In this document: in pieces, positions 44,353-56,116 of the stretch
Position numbering within the stretch: position 1 is the first letter of the stretch
Layout of the letters: each line of letters starts with the position of its first letter
Position numbers and translations under genes: made by a program
Notes under the pieces: generated by a model
What the model was told of the DNA's origin: nothing
The model's input: the letters and a program-made list of their open reading frames with translations, nothing else
Database searches by the model: none
Assembly (NCBI GenBank): GCA_012656075.1
Contig: JAAKBF010000354.1
Coordinates: forward strand, 310,001-374,000
Length of the DNA: 64,000 bases
Source of the DNA: Phytophthora hibernalis
Lineage: Eukaryota; Oomycota; Peronosporomycetes; Peronosporales; Peronosporaceae
Direction of reading: 5' to 3'

Positions 44353-46549
44353 ATGGCGGACACCAGAGAGCTTAAACTGCGCCGTGTTATCGGATACAAT
44401 GGTACGTGCTTGCCCACTACTCAGTTTGCTGATATTGTCATGGCCTAATGTGGTGCCTGTCAGGTACATTCCCCGACACTCTTATCTACACGACCGACGG
44501 CAAGTACCTCATCTACTCGCTCGGACTCGCTGTGATCGTGAAAGACATCAAACGCAACACCCAGTGTTTCCTGCGTGGCCACACTGACGTGATCACTTGT
44601 TTGGCGATCTCTAATGATGGATCAAAGCTCGCGACGGGACAACAAAGCAAGAGCCGCGGCAACAAGGCCCCCGTGATTGTGTGGGACCTGGCTGAGGCCA
44701 CCAAGCAGCTATCTGCGTCGGCGGATGGTGACGGTGGTGACAACTTTGTAACCTTCCGTCTCGTGCTTCATATGGGCAAAGTGCAGGCGTTGGCTTTCTC
44801 AGCGAAGGACAGCTTCCTCTACACGGTGGGCGGTCAGGATGACAACGCACTTGTCTGCTGGAACATGGCGAATGGTGAGCCCATCTGCGGCATACCGTCC
44901 GGAGACGATTCAACACTTGTGGTGGCCGCCTTCAACCGTGAAGCTAACGACGAACTGATCGTGACCGGCGGCAACTACACGATCACTGTTTGGCGCGTGG
45001 AGCTGAAGAACCGCAAGTTCCACGCACTGCGTGCCAACTTGGGCAATCTCAAACGCATCATTACGTGTATCGGTGTGTCTCCAGACGATAAGGTAGCGTA
45101 CTGCGGCACCAAGACGGGTGACTTGCTGGAGATCTTGCTGGACTGTGATTTGACCAAGCCCAACTGCCTTTTCCCGCCTGTGGGCACGCACAAACCGCGC
45201 TACAGCCGCACGACCAAGGAACGTTTTAGTCAGGGCGTGGTGACGTTGGTGGTTCACGATAATGAGGAGAACCGCCGCTTTGTGCTAATAGGTGCCGGAG
45301 ATGGCAATCTGGCCGTACTGAAACTTGGTCCTACAAGTGCCGCCTCGGATGGCACTAAGACCAAGCCCATCGCAACGGCTTGCATGGAGAAGCTGATGGG
45401 TGGCATCACCGCGCTGAGTGAAGGAAAGCACGGCGACTTCTACGCAGGAACGAACCATTCCAACATGTACCAATTCCAGCTTGCTGACGACCCCAGCTCC
45501 AACGGTAGTGGGGCACACTCGAACAACTCAGCCAACCGACCTGCTAGTGCTGGCAGCAGCGGCACGAGTCTTCATGTGGTGCTTCGTTCGACCTGTCACT
45601 ACGGCAGTATCAACGACGTCGTCTTTCCCAGCTCGGCCACACGCAGTCCTACCGACAACTCGCACCTGTTCCTCACCTGCGCCAAAACCGACATTCGTAT
45701 CTGGAATGCTCGACGCTGCCAGGAAATCCTGCGCGTACAGGTGCCCAACCTTGTGTGCAACTGTATTGAGCTTACCCGCGACGGCGGTCTTGTGGTTAGC
45801 GGTTGGGACGATGGCAAAGTGCGAGCTTTTATCCTGAAAGCGGCAAGCTCAAGTTCGTTATCCAGGATGCCCACAACGAATCTGTGACGGCGATAGCAGT
45901 GTGCACGCCTTCATCGTTCTCCTCGTCCGCGTCGTCTTCGTCGTCTTCGGGAGCTGGATGGAGACTACTTACCGGTGGCAAGGATGGTCGTGTACGCGTG
46001 TGGCGCATTACTGCGTCCCGACAGACCATGGAAGCGTCTCTCAAGGAGCACCGCGGTCCTGTGAATGCTATCCGTGTAGTGCAGGACTGCACCGCCTGTG
46101 TGAGCGCATCTTCGGACGGGTCTTGCATCGTGTGGAACCTTCAGACTTTCGTCCGCACCCAGGCCATGTTTGCCTCCACTGTGTTTCGCCGGGTGCTGTA
46201 CCACCCAGACGAAAGTCAACTGCTCACTTGCGGCTCGGATCGACGTATTACGTACTTCGACGCCTACGATGGCGAGGCGATCCGTTTTCTGGAAGAAGCG
46301 GCCGAGCATGAAATGTTAGCCATGGACATTGAGGACAGCGGATCACTTTTTGCCACTGGTGGACGCGATGGGATGCTGAGGGTGTGGCACTACGACAACG
46401 GTGAGACCGTCGCGCTTGGTCATGGACACAGCGAAGCTATTACCGCTGTCAAGATCTCGCCGGACCGCAAAGAGATCGTTACCGTCGGGTCTGAAGGCGC
46501 AATCATGATCTGGGAAATGGGTAACTTGCTTGAGCAAGCTCGTGGTTGA
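44353..46549 (+). CDS. CFAP52: Cilia- and flagella-associated protein 52 (WDR16)
   Basis: Exon 1 (44353-44401, MADTRELKLRRVIGYNG) and exon 2 (44464-46549) are separated by a 62-nt GT-AG intron and code for about 711 residues, versus about 620 in animals; part of the excess is a Ser-rich insertion near residue 510. The family opening (GTFPDTLIYTTDGKYLIYSL) and two seven-bladed WD40 sets are recognisable, ending GAIMIWEMGN. CFAP52 is a microtubule inner protein of axonemal doublets. The frame breaks by one base at the T4 run 45827-45830; with five T the sequence VRAF-YPESGKLKFVIQDAH continues as in the family. It lies 150 bp after the helicase on the same strand. Confidence 0.93.
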
Positions 46550-46840
46550 GCTCGTCTCGTTATTGTACTTCTGCTTCTTGCACTTTCAACACAATTCAAA
46601 CGCGAAGCGATTTACCAGATACCGTTTTGGTGGTTGACAGCGTTGACTCAGCACCTCCGTGGTTGTACAGTAACTTTTGTAAGTACAATTTGTATAACTC
46701 TTTCAGCGCTTGGACCAGGCCCTATCCGGATATCAGCGCTGTACTTCAGAGCATCGCCAGCGCAAAACCCAGACCGCCACGAAATTCTGTCGGCATCGAG
46801 CGATTGATTCTACGTAGGTTTCCGCAAAAATAGCTCCAGA

Positions 46841-47005
46841 CTACAGTTCTCTAATTAAACTACAGTTCTCTAAAAAAATCAAATTTAAATCTACAGTTCT
46901 CTAAAAAAATATTCAAATTTTTAAAACTGTAGCTTCTGGAGCCCGTATTCGAGGGTTAAATCCCGTACTTAAGGGATTAAGATTAAGACGACAACAGTTC
47001 TCTAA
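46841..47005 (+). repeat. Dispersed short direct repeat CTACAGTTCTCTAA
   Basis: Near-identical copies start at 46841, 46860, 46891 and 46992 (the last CAACAGTTCTCTAA), most followed by an A-tract, with an inverted AAAACTGTAG at 46923. The units are irregularly spaced (19, 31 and about 101 bp). They lie just outside the right arm of the inverted repeat. Confidence 0.7.
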
Positions 47006-47065
47006 AAATAACAGCTACTCATGTAGCAGAAAATGTCATCAAAGGTGACGTTCTTTCACCCAGAA

Positions 47066-48800
47066 GATAGCTCCAGGCTCCAGACTCGAGGCTCGAGAGA
47101 GACGCGCCGTGCGTGTCTTTCGCGGATCTGCCGATCGAGATTTCTGGATTCTCGAACGGCGTAATGCTTAAAATCAAAGCCGTGCCCGGGTGATTGACTC
47201 CTGTTCGCGTGCAGCGCTCCCTTTGATCAGTGCTTGGTATTGACACCGTTAGCAACATCTTGCGCGGGCCATCGCAGCAGAGAAGTCGAGTGCAGAGTAC
47301 ATGTATTACGCTATCACACTTTTTGCTGCATTCAATAAATGTATATTTTTATACCGTTACACGTACCGAGCCACAGCTCTACAACTGGTGGACTTGTATC
47401 GCTGTGAAAGCCTCCGGCGGCAGCGTGGAATGAAGCGGCCTTCATCTAACGCCAAATCCGATCGCGGCATGCAAATCCGTTCAAAGTCTCATTTTGCGAG
47501 ATATCTTTGCCAAAGATTCTTTGGTGAGAGATGTTCGGACCGAAACGGACGAAAATTCAGGATCAACGTTTCAACTCGCAGCCTCGTTGGTATTATGAGC
47601 AATTTATCCCCGCCAGTGTGGAAGGTAGTACGGATGCGCGCGCGCTAAAGAAACACTATTAGGCCACCGCCGCCGCGAGTACTCCCCAAAGCTGCGCCAA
47701 CGGTAACGCGCTCCGTCCAAAGGAGCAGCAACGGCGATGGACGCCCGAGTCTTTAGGGTCTATAGAGACTCCGCTATTAGAAATTGGTTAATTTGTCAGC
47801 CATGGGCACGACTGCAAGCTGCAGCAAACCACTGCGGAGTAAGAAATGCAGCCTCGATCCGCGTCATTTAAACCACGGGTAGGACTGCGTTGCTGCCAAT
47901 TCGCTGTTGTTAGCCAGAACAGGAGCGACAGAAGCTGCTACATGTTGCTATACCAGCTTCACCACCGCTGGCAATGAGAGTGATCACGTAAACTGCAAGT
48001 TGTGCGGCAGCGCGAAGCAGAGTCCAAGTGAGACGTGCCGATCACCCGACCTCTCGCTTTTAACACGCCATCCCCAAAGTCAGTTCTCGGTTTTCGGGCT
48101 CATTCGTCCTCTGGTAGACACGCATCGCTCCAGTAAAACGGTCCGCGCAGGCCAGAAACGCTACGAATTCGGCGCAGAGCGACGCAAAAGCACGAATAGC
48201 TCAAGCGGCAACATGCGTCCCATTTGACAAGAAACTTAAAGCAGGCGGGTGGGCAGTGCATTCCTCAATTTGACTCATCCGTCCAACATCGGCGCCGTCA
48301 CCGAAGACCTTAGCCCCAAAGGCACATTTACACACACAAACCCAGACCATGAGCCTCACAGTGGACGCCTCACACGACGACGTGCGCTACTTCGACTGCT
48401 CGTGGCGGCAGATCGGCCAGGACCTGCGCACGCAGCGCTGGAAGAATGTGGTCAGCATCGACCGCATGCTGCGCAACCACCGCCCGCACGAGGTGATCAC
48501 GCACGTGGAGCAGAACACCAACTGGTACGCCAAGACCTTCACGCTCGCACTCAAGGTGGAGCGCCTCATCTTCGAGGCCGCTTCCTCCCGTGAAAGCTAC
48601 CTCGACGAGAAGACATTACGAGCGCGCGTATTGAAAGTCTCGCGCCGCCTCATCGACCTGCGCAAACACAAGAATGTGGCCAGGTTAAGTTCACGTTTGC
48701 CTCGACAGTTCTTGGAGATGCGATGCAAGCAGTGAGCGGGTCGACGGAATCGAGGCACTGTATCATTATAAGTTAGGTATCGAAAGAACTACGTTGGCCG
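47066..48800. repeat. Right arm of a large inverted repeat
   Basis: Reverse-complement counterpart of 37525-39135, about 8 kb away, enclosing KIX-like copy 4, the helicase and CFAP52. It contains KIX-like copy 5 with its upstream region. The stretch at about 47190-47400 has extra or diverged sequence relative to the left arm, so the arm is slightly longer. The boundary on the inner side is at CCAGGCTCCAGACTC (about 47071) and the outer one at GGTATCGAAAG (about 48776). Confidence 0.85.
48349..48735 (+). CDS. KIX-like domain protein, copy 5 (right arm)
   Basis: Intronless, 128 residues from the ATG at 48349, inverted duplicate of copy 3. The domain core is almost unchanged (N to S in NVVSI, L to I in HEVITHV), whereas the tail after LRKHKN has several replacements (ARLSSRLPRQFLEMRCKQ). 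The leader immediately before the ATG (ACACACAAACCCAGACC) is the same as in copy 3, so both may be expressed from similar promoters. Confidence 0.75.
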   Translation: MSLTVDASHDDVRYFDCSWRQIGQDLRTQRWKNVVSIDRMLRNHRPHEVITHVEQNTNWYAKTFTLALKVERLIFEAASSRESYLDEKTLRARVLKVSRRLIDLRKHKNVARLSSRLPRQFLEMRCKQ

Positions 48801-49041
48801 CGTCGATCATCTCGCTCGACAAGTCTATCTGCGCGCGTGGAAAGTCATCCCGGGCATTGATCAAGGTGCTCGCCGCCAAAAAGAGTAAGAAAATGTTAAC
48901 CTATGGCTACTTGTGGTAGTACACGGATAGATGCATATCGATATGCATCTGATCATGCTTATTAAATAACTTACTGGCGGCTTTAGGCTGTCGGTCTTCC
49001 GTGTCGGTGCTATAGGTGGGTGTTACTTGCGCTGGTGAAGA

Positions 49042-52000
49042 TTAAGGACCAAGCGAGGTGGCAAGCGCCCCGTTCGCTGGCGCACCTTTTTGCTGACAAC
49101 GCAAACACCGTTCTCCATCCGGCTTTCGCATGCGAATCATCTCGCACATCATGCACCGACGCGGGGGATTGCTGCTTTAGTAGTGGTCTGCGGAGCAGTG
49201 GTGTCCTTCGTTGTTGCAGAGTTTCCGGCGGTTGCAGCCACAGCTGGCAGTGCTGTTCCTTTCGAAGATTCCTTCGTTACCAAAGTGGTGGCGTTTGAGG
49301 TTGCTACGGCTGGCACCATCCCAGCAGATACGGGGGCAGTGGTGAGAGATAGACCTGTCGAGTTGGGTGAGCCTGCTGGTGTTAAGGCGCTCGCTTCGCT
49401 CGCATCTAAGCAGGAGGCACATTAGTTACCAGCACAAACGACAGAAATAAGACATTCAAGAAAATAGCTCGTACCGCTGATGCTCATTTCCTCGCCCGGG
49501 TCACTTTGTTCCGCAGCTTCTGCCGCCTCCTTGCTGCTGTTGGAGTCAGAAGTCGGTATGATCGCTACTGCAGGCTTCCCGTACGATCTACAGCGACGGG
49601 AGAAGACGATGGTTCGGCAGAAGACTGTGGCTCGCTAGTTGAGGATCGATGATCAATAGGAGGAGCAGGTTCAACAGCGGAAGGTTGTCCGGCAGAAGAC
49701 GGGCTAGGCGAAAACGGCAGCACGGTAGACGATAGTGAAGCTCCATCCACCTGATCGTTTGCTGGAGACGCGCGCACTCTGTTTGTAGATGATTCGTGGC
49801 TTGAACTCCGACGTCCTCCTCTGGTGCTAAGCCGATCTCCCTCCGAGAACCGCTCACGTTTGACATCAACTCTTGGACGTCGTTCACCATCGCCTATACT
49901 CAACAAAAGTCAAGAGCGCTAACTGTTGCCAAGCGAAATGCTTCGCGTTTCTCTTCGTGACTGCCACTTCCGATCTCGACCTTCCCAATCACAAAATTCC
50001 AGTGATGAAGTCGCGCACCACAAAAGTAGTTGGTCTGTCTTGCAAGCGAGATATTATTTCCCTGAGTCTTCAACTCGTTCCACGCGCGAAGAAAGGTGTA
50101 GCTGTCTTTTGCATTGTTGCCATACATGCTTCGGTAATGAGCAAGAGCATTCTTCGTCTCCTCATAAAATTGTAGCCACGTCATCGCCTCAGCCCTCAAG
50201 CTTTTTATGACATCCTGGTGCAAAGTTAAGGTAGAGTTCCCCTGAAGCGTAAGCCATTCGCGGTCACGGACAGTCACTACTGCTTTCAACCCTTCAAATT
50301 TTACGCGAAGGTCGCACGGCTGACAGAGTCGCTCAATTCGCTCAACGTATTTGACGTACCAGTTCATATTTCGCGGCTTCTTGGTCACGTTCAACACAGC
50401 TACTAGAGACTGCGGAAACTTGCGAATAAATATTGACAGCAAACGCGGAAGAAAAGATTCGTGATACGAAAATGCCGGCGTATCCTCGTCCGGCTCAGCA
50501 TAACCGGATTTTCTTTGGGCGATATTCACACGTTCAACCTCATTTCGACGAGGACTTGGTGCACGCTGCGACGGTGGGAGTTTCTCCCGCGAGTTTTCTC
50601 TCCAGTAACGCTGGTCCGCTGGAGATGATTCTGGGCTGATGTGCGTGTCAACTCCGTAATCGTAGCCACCATTATTACTGGTACCGGTACCAAACGAAGC
50701 TGATTCCTGTTGTCGCGGAGGGTAGCGGTCACGAGGTGGTGGGAAGCTACGACCTTCCCGCTGTCCACTGGCATAAGCATCACCACCCATGAGCTCACCG
50801 TGACCCTCTGGTTTATCTCGATATTCCACTCTGACCCCGGCGTTGTCATTAAATCGCTCGTGCCGAAGATGTGCCTCGGCTTCTGGATACTGTCGACGTG
50901 GATCGATTGGTATGCGAGTGTCCCTCGCTGTGAATTCCGAAGAAGTCGGCAATGGCGCGCTATCCCTGCGACGGTAGTTTGGGGTCGAGGCGGATACGTT
51001 ACAGCCGACGAGCCGGCTGGGTGTCCTGAAGTTCGATCATCAGTGAGACTGCTTGAACGCTCCAGCGACGACGGCCTGGACGCTTGCTGCCCCCTCCGTT
51101 CATGTCGTTCTTGGTCTTCTTTCCGATTCTTCAGGTAGTCTGATGTTGAAATCCGCGTTCTCGTCACTCCAGTTGCAGGAGCAGACGGCTTAGCTTGAGA
51201 AGCTACGGGAGCTTTCACAGGCGACGACGAGGGCGTTACGGCTCTAACAGGTTCACTCGACCGAGTAACCGGTAGTGTCGTCGAAGGAGCATGTGGAGGA
51301 AGTGGCGGTAGTGGTGGTTGGGTCTGAGTCAGCGGAGTCGTTGGCACCATCGGATGTGTTGTCTGCGTTGGCCTGGCGGGCGTGGTCAGTGATGGTGCAG
51401 AAGGGGTTCTAGCAATGGACGACGTTGGAACTGAAGGTGATGCGAACTTGGTCATACTCGGTGGTCTCGCGCGCGGATCCGAAGGCCTCAGCGACTGCCC
51501 CACCGATCGATTTCCGTTCTGGACGTATCTCCCTCCCCAGTGAAATTGCCTTGACTGGCAACTCCAAGAGGAACAAGCTCTACGTTCATACTCCTGATGG
51601 CTTGCGCTGCCGTCTTCGCCCGTTCAGGTTTCGCCCGAGGTATCGTCCAGTTAGCATCCGATGGAGCAGGAGAAGACGACGCCGACCTGGACACGTCGTC
51701 TGCACTCACCTGTCGATTAAGACGGCGCTTCTTAGTCCTCGCCGTCCCATTTTCCGCGTCACTGGTCGTCTCCTGCCTTGTTCTGGGGTCTTTCGAGCGT
51801 TTCTTCATCTTATCCAGCTGGGCAATAAACTCCGCCGCCGACGTCCCAGCAGCAGCAGCAGAAGAAGAAGAAGACTCTCCATTCTCGTCTCCCTTCTTCT
51901 CTTCTTTTTCTTCAGTTTCTTGAGCACTTTCTCCCTTTGCCGTGGACTGCTGTTCCCTTCTGTCCCTTCCAGTCTTCTCTTTTCTTTCTTCCTGGGGATG

Positions 52001-52359
52001 GAGAAGCCCTCCTTCTTCTTCTTCTTCTTAATCACGAGCGCCAATGGTCGCGTGTCCTCCTCTTCTTCTTTCGCCTGCGCATTGGCTGCACACTGCAGCT
52101 GCAGCGCACGGTAGCACTGGCACAGGGCCTTGTGCTCGCAGAAGCGCGCGTAGCGATTGGCCAAAACGGCCTTACAGAAGGGGTTCCCGCATTTGCGCTC
52201 TTCTTCTTGTGGCGGCTTCTTCTCCTCGCGTGTGGCTTGGGCCATAGCCAGACGCCGCGTGTTCACGCCACCGGGGCGGAAGGGCGCGGACTTGCGCGCC
52301 GACATGGTGACGAGATGGAGCTTGGGGCCGGGACGCCGGCGCGGGTCCCTGTCGGCCAT
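49042..52359 (-). CDS. Large two-zinc-motif protein A, unknown function
   Basis: Minus-strand frames from the ATG at 52359 to the TAA at 49042-49044 read as one protein of about 1,085 residues with one 69-nt GT-AG intron (49474-49406), if single-base losses at homopolymers are allowed (G5 49163-49167, A4 49905-49908, G4 50981-50984, C3 51531-51533, and, less surely, T4 51980-51983). Visible parts: an N-terminal Cys motif C-x4-C-x11-C-x5-C-x8-C (CGNPFC...LQC, residues about 57-90); Lys- and Ser/Pro-rich linkers; a conserved central domain starting FSYHESFLPRLLSIFIRKFP and ending FVIGKVEIGSGSHEEKRE; a Ser/Thr-rich tail; and a C-terminal C-x2-C-x12-C-x2-C finger (CMMCEMIRMRK...CLRC). Its order is repeated in protein B. 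No known family is recognised; the basic linkers and fingers suggest a nuclear role. Confidence 0.65.
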
Positions 52360-52492
52360 GAGTGTTGCCTGTTTCGGTGCACGCCTTTTTAGTTGGCCGA
52401 GACACGAAATAACGTAATTCGTAGCGTTTTAAGGAAAATGGACATTGAAAAGTTGGAAACATGTTGGATTTGCAACACAAGCGCGCCTTGGC

Positions 52493-55400
52493 CTAGAGAT
52501 CGGCCATCTCGTCCGGACGCTCGTTCGGGTTCACGAGGCCGGGCACCGCCAGCTTGGCGTCTAGGTCCTGTTTTTCTTGCAGTTGCGTGCGCGCCATGTT
52601 CTCCTCCAGGAACAGCTCGGCATTGTCCTCGCCAGCGAACTCCTTGATGTTGACCAGGAAGTCGCGCAGGTGCTTCTTGAACGTCGGCAGGTCCTTCGAC
52701 ATGTCGAAGCAGCCCACCACGAACTCCACCACCTGCGCGCGCGACAGGTTCGGGAACGACGAGCCGATCAGGTTGGCGACGTAGTCCTTGAGGAACGCCT
52801 GGTGGAAGCAAAACAGCAGCGTTAGGATGGTGGCATTCTACTGTAGATCAACAGGTTCGAGGCGAAGGACGTACCGAGTTCGTCTGCCCGGGGATCATGG
52901 CTCCAGAGTTAGGCACGGATTCCGCCAAAGGCACCGCCACGTGGTTGTTCTCCACGATGGAGAACATGTGACGCAAGATTGCCGCATGCAGCTTGAAGCC
53001 AAACTTGTGCAGACGATCGGTGAGTACAGCCAGAATGTCCTGTAGCAGCAGCAGGTAGAAAGAACGGTAGAAGCCGGCGGCGATCTGCGGATTCTCCTGG
53101 ATGTTCAGCAGCAGAGCGAACAACGTTTCGAGACCCTATCCAAACCAAAGCAGAAGAAATCGTTAGTTTCCATTTCGGCGGAGCTTGTCAGAAAAATACA
53201 ACAAGTAATCCGTACCGTTTCGGCCACGTTGCGCTCCGTGTGCTTGAAGGCCCAGATGATCGAGTCCACGACCAACTTCTGGTGTTCCTGCGGGATGCTG
53301 AACAGCGCCTCGAAGCAGAAATCATCCACGGCCTGCAGCAACTTGAAAAAGTTCACGCGGTGCTCCGGGAAGTCCTCGAAGTTTTTGGTAATCATCTGTA
53401 GAGTACACTCAAACACAGCCTCAAGGATCGTGGGTACGGTAGGTGCGATAATGGTCTTCAGCTTGTTGATGCTAGTAGCCAGCAAAGTGAGCACCTCGGG
53501 CTCCTTGGCGGTGGGTGTTGTGTTCTGATAGTCCGACAGGACCGTCTCCAACAGCTTGGGCAGGAAGTGGGTAGCGACGAACTGTCGCGACACTTCGGCA
53601 GTCGCTGTGTGCTCCACAAACGCATCCATGAGGCGTAAGCTCTCCTTTTGGCGCTACGCAGTGAACGCACTTCCGACGTCTTCACAGCAATTTCTCCGCC
53701 CTGCTCAACCATTCCAGCAATGCGCTGCGTGTATGCCACGTAAACATTCAGCATGTCCTGGAAAATGTAACCCATTTGCGAGTTGAAGCCATTCGGTCCA
53801 ATTGCCTTGCACACTCTCACGTTAGTCCGGATAATCTTCACAATTTCCTTGATACCCCGGCTGTCGTACAGGATGTTCACGTCCTGCGAAGCCTGGGACA
53901 TAATGGACTTCCACGCCTCGTTCGGGAGGTTCATCAAGCGACCAAGGAGCACTTCCTTTCGGCCAGCATCGTTGTCAGCAGCAAGCATGGATGCCACAGC
54001 TTCATAGAATGTGTGGACCTGGTGAGTTTCAGATCCGACACGATGCGAGGCAACTCCTCCAGCAGCTCTTCCACAAATGGCCGCGACTCACCACTCTGCA
54101 GAACCACAAATTTGCGCCGGCACTTCTGCGCAATCTTGAGGAAGGTATCACAGGCCATGTCTTGCACACCAGGGTGAAGTTCGTGCATGAACTCGAACAG
54201 CTTGTTTACGACAGTGCGCAAGAACTTCCAGTGGGCACGCAGGAAGCGCGGATACTGACCAACGACGTACATAATGTTCGATGCGACCACAGCCTTGTTG
54301 TCCTTGCCACGCTTCATCTCACACAGACCTAGCAAGTCCTTAATTACAGTCACCAAGAAACGCTTCTCGTTCTCCTCGCTCATGGCACCAGAGATCGATC
54401 CGATAGCCCAGCACAGCGTGTTCAAGTTGTTCCACGACCATTCCGTGCCTTCAACCTGAGCCGTAAGTTTTTCCAACATAATTGTCTCTGTGTCGTCATA
54501 GTTCAAGTGTGTCAGGTACACGAGCGTCTCGTGCATCGTCTTGTACTGCGACAGTGCCTCCGTGTCCTTAGTCGTCTCGCGAACGATCTCGCCATTCTCG
54601 TCCTCCACAATCAGCACCTCCGACGGCTTCACCATCTTAGAGATCATTACGTGACGCACGCGGTTCATCACAGGCGATACAAGCTCGCGGGGGCTGCGAG
54701 AATCGTTCTGGATAAATGCAAGCGGGTTCGTTTGGTTCTGGTCCACCGTGTACAAATCACGCGTAAAGAAATACCAGTAGTCCAAGCAGATCTTGAAAAT
54801 GCTGTCATCGTCCACCTCGGCAATGCACACAAGGTATGTGAATCCTACCAGCAGCGCCTGGTGGGCTTCGTCACCCGGAGCGGTAATCGGTTGCTCAATA
54901 ACTTGGATGTGGTAACGGAAGAAGCTCGTGAAGAAAATACTCAAACGCTGAACAAACACCTCGTCCTGCTCCCAGAACGGAGTAAACGAATTTCCTGGCG
55001 GCAGGATCTTGCCAACCTCGTTAAGCACACCCATGTACAGCTGCACGTACACATTGTTGTACTGTTCAGGAACGTCGCGCAGTTGAGCAATCTCACTCAA
55101 GCAGCTGATGGTTTCATTGCGGAACACGCCCGTCGCCAGGAATTTTGTGACAAGAATTTTGATGAGGTCCGTCTCAAAGATGAAACCGAGGGGGATCCAA
55201 CTCAGGAAACGAAGCAGTGTTTGCAGCGTGATCTGAAGCAGCGGAACGTGTGTCGACTTGTTCAGCACGAATTCACACAGCTGCAGTAGCAAGATCGACA
55301 TCAAAAATAATGTTAGTTTTGATGGAATTGAAGAGAATGCAGGCCAAACGAGCATCACATTCGCCGTGAATCCAATCATACCTGAAAGATCTGCGTGAAT

Positions 55401-56116
55401 TCGTGGTTGAGGCTTTCCTTGAGCGACTTGGTCTTCTGTTCCGTTAGCTGGTCCTTCGAGAAATCGAACACTTCCTCACTCAGCAGCTTCAGAATCGTCA
55501 TATTGTTTTCGCACAAGATCTCCGATGTCTTGCTCGAGTTGACGATGTCTGTGATGAACGACGGCCAGTTCTGCGGCCACTCGTGCTTGAGCACCTGCAC
55601 CAGTACGAGGTCCATTTTGTTCACAAACATGCGCTGACCGTGCAGCGTCGACTCATCCGACGACAGCTGCACACAATCAATACACCATCAGAATCATCAC
55701 CGGAATCATTCGCCATAAAAACAACCAACACACCGACAGCAGCTTGCCAACAATGTAGCTCTTGATTCCCTCGCGCTGGTCCTTGGGCAAGATCTTCCAG
55801 CGGTAGCGGATCGCGTCCTCCAAGATCTGATGTCCATCAAATGAACGTCAGCGTCTCCAAATTGTGTAGCAACTGCAACAATTAAGAATCACCGCACCTG
55901 CAGTCCGAAGAACTTGGTCTGGATGCTGCTGGACTGCTCCAGGATGTCGGACGCGCGCGTCCACGAGTCCTGGTGTTCCTGCAGCGCCACCATGATCTGG
56001 TTGGCCACGCGCTGGTGCGGGCTCTTGGGGTCGTTCATGCACAGCACCACCTGGTCCAGCGCCGCCACATCGAAGGGTTGCGAGAAATCCAGCAGCTTCT
56101 GGCCGATAGCCTCCAT
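52493..56116 (-). CDS. XPO1: Exportin-1 (CRM1)
   Basis: Six minus-strand exons (56116-55898, 55826-55734, 55667-55382, 55280-53216, 53135-52875, 52798-52493) give about 1,077 residues, against 1,071 in humans. It is the export receptor for leucine-rich NES cargo with RanGTP. Landmarks: KLLDFSQPFDVAALDQVVL at the start, DILEQSSSIQTKFFGLQILE, EEVFDFSKDQ, FIFETDLI, the NES-groove segment LLGLCEMKRGKDNKAV with the Cys that leptomycin B modifies in other species, and the conserved end HLRDFLVNIKEFAGED...LFLEE. Two single-base losses break the frame, at T4 53646-53649 and T3 54027-54029 (plus strand); family sequence resumes directly after each. The start at 56116 could be preceded by a short extra exon. 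Confidence 0.95.

Noticed and set aside
44448..45887. 479-codon ORF as the complete CFAP52
   Set aside because: Its end is an artefact of the one-base loss at 45827-45830, and its start lies in the intron; exon 1 is at 44353.
50526..51503. 325-codon ORF as an independent gene
   Set aside because: It is a middle part of protein A separated from its neighbours by single-base homopolymer losses; paralogue B shows the same order of blocks.
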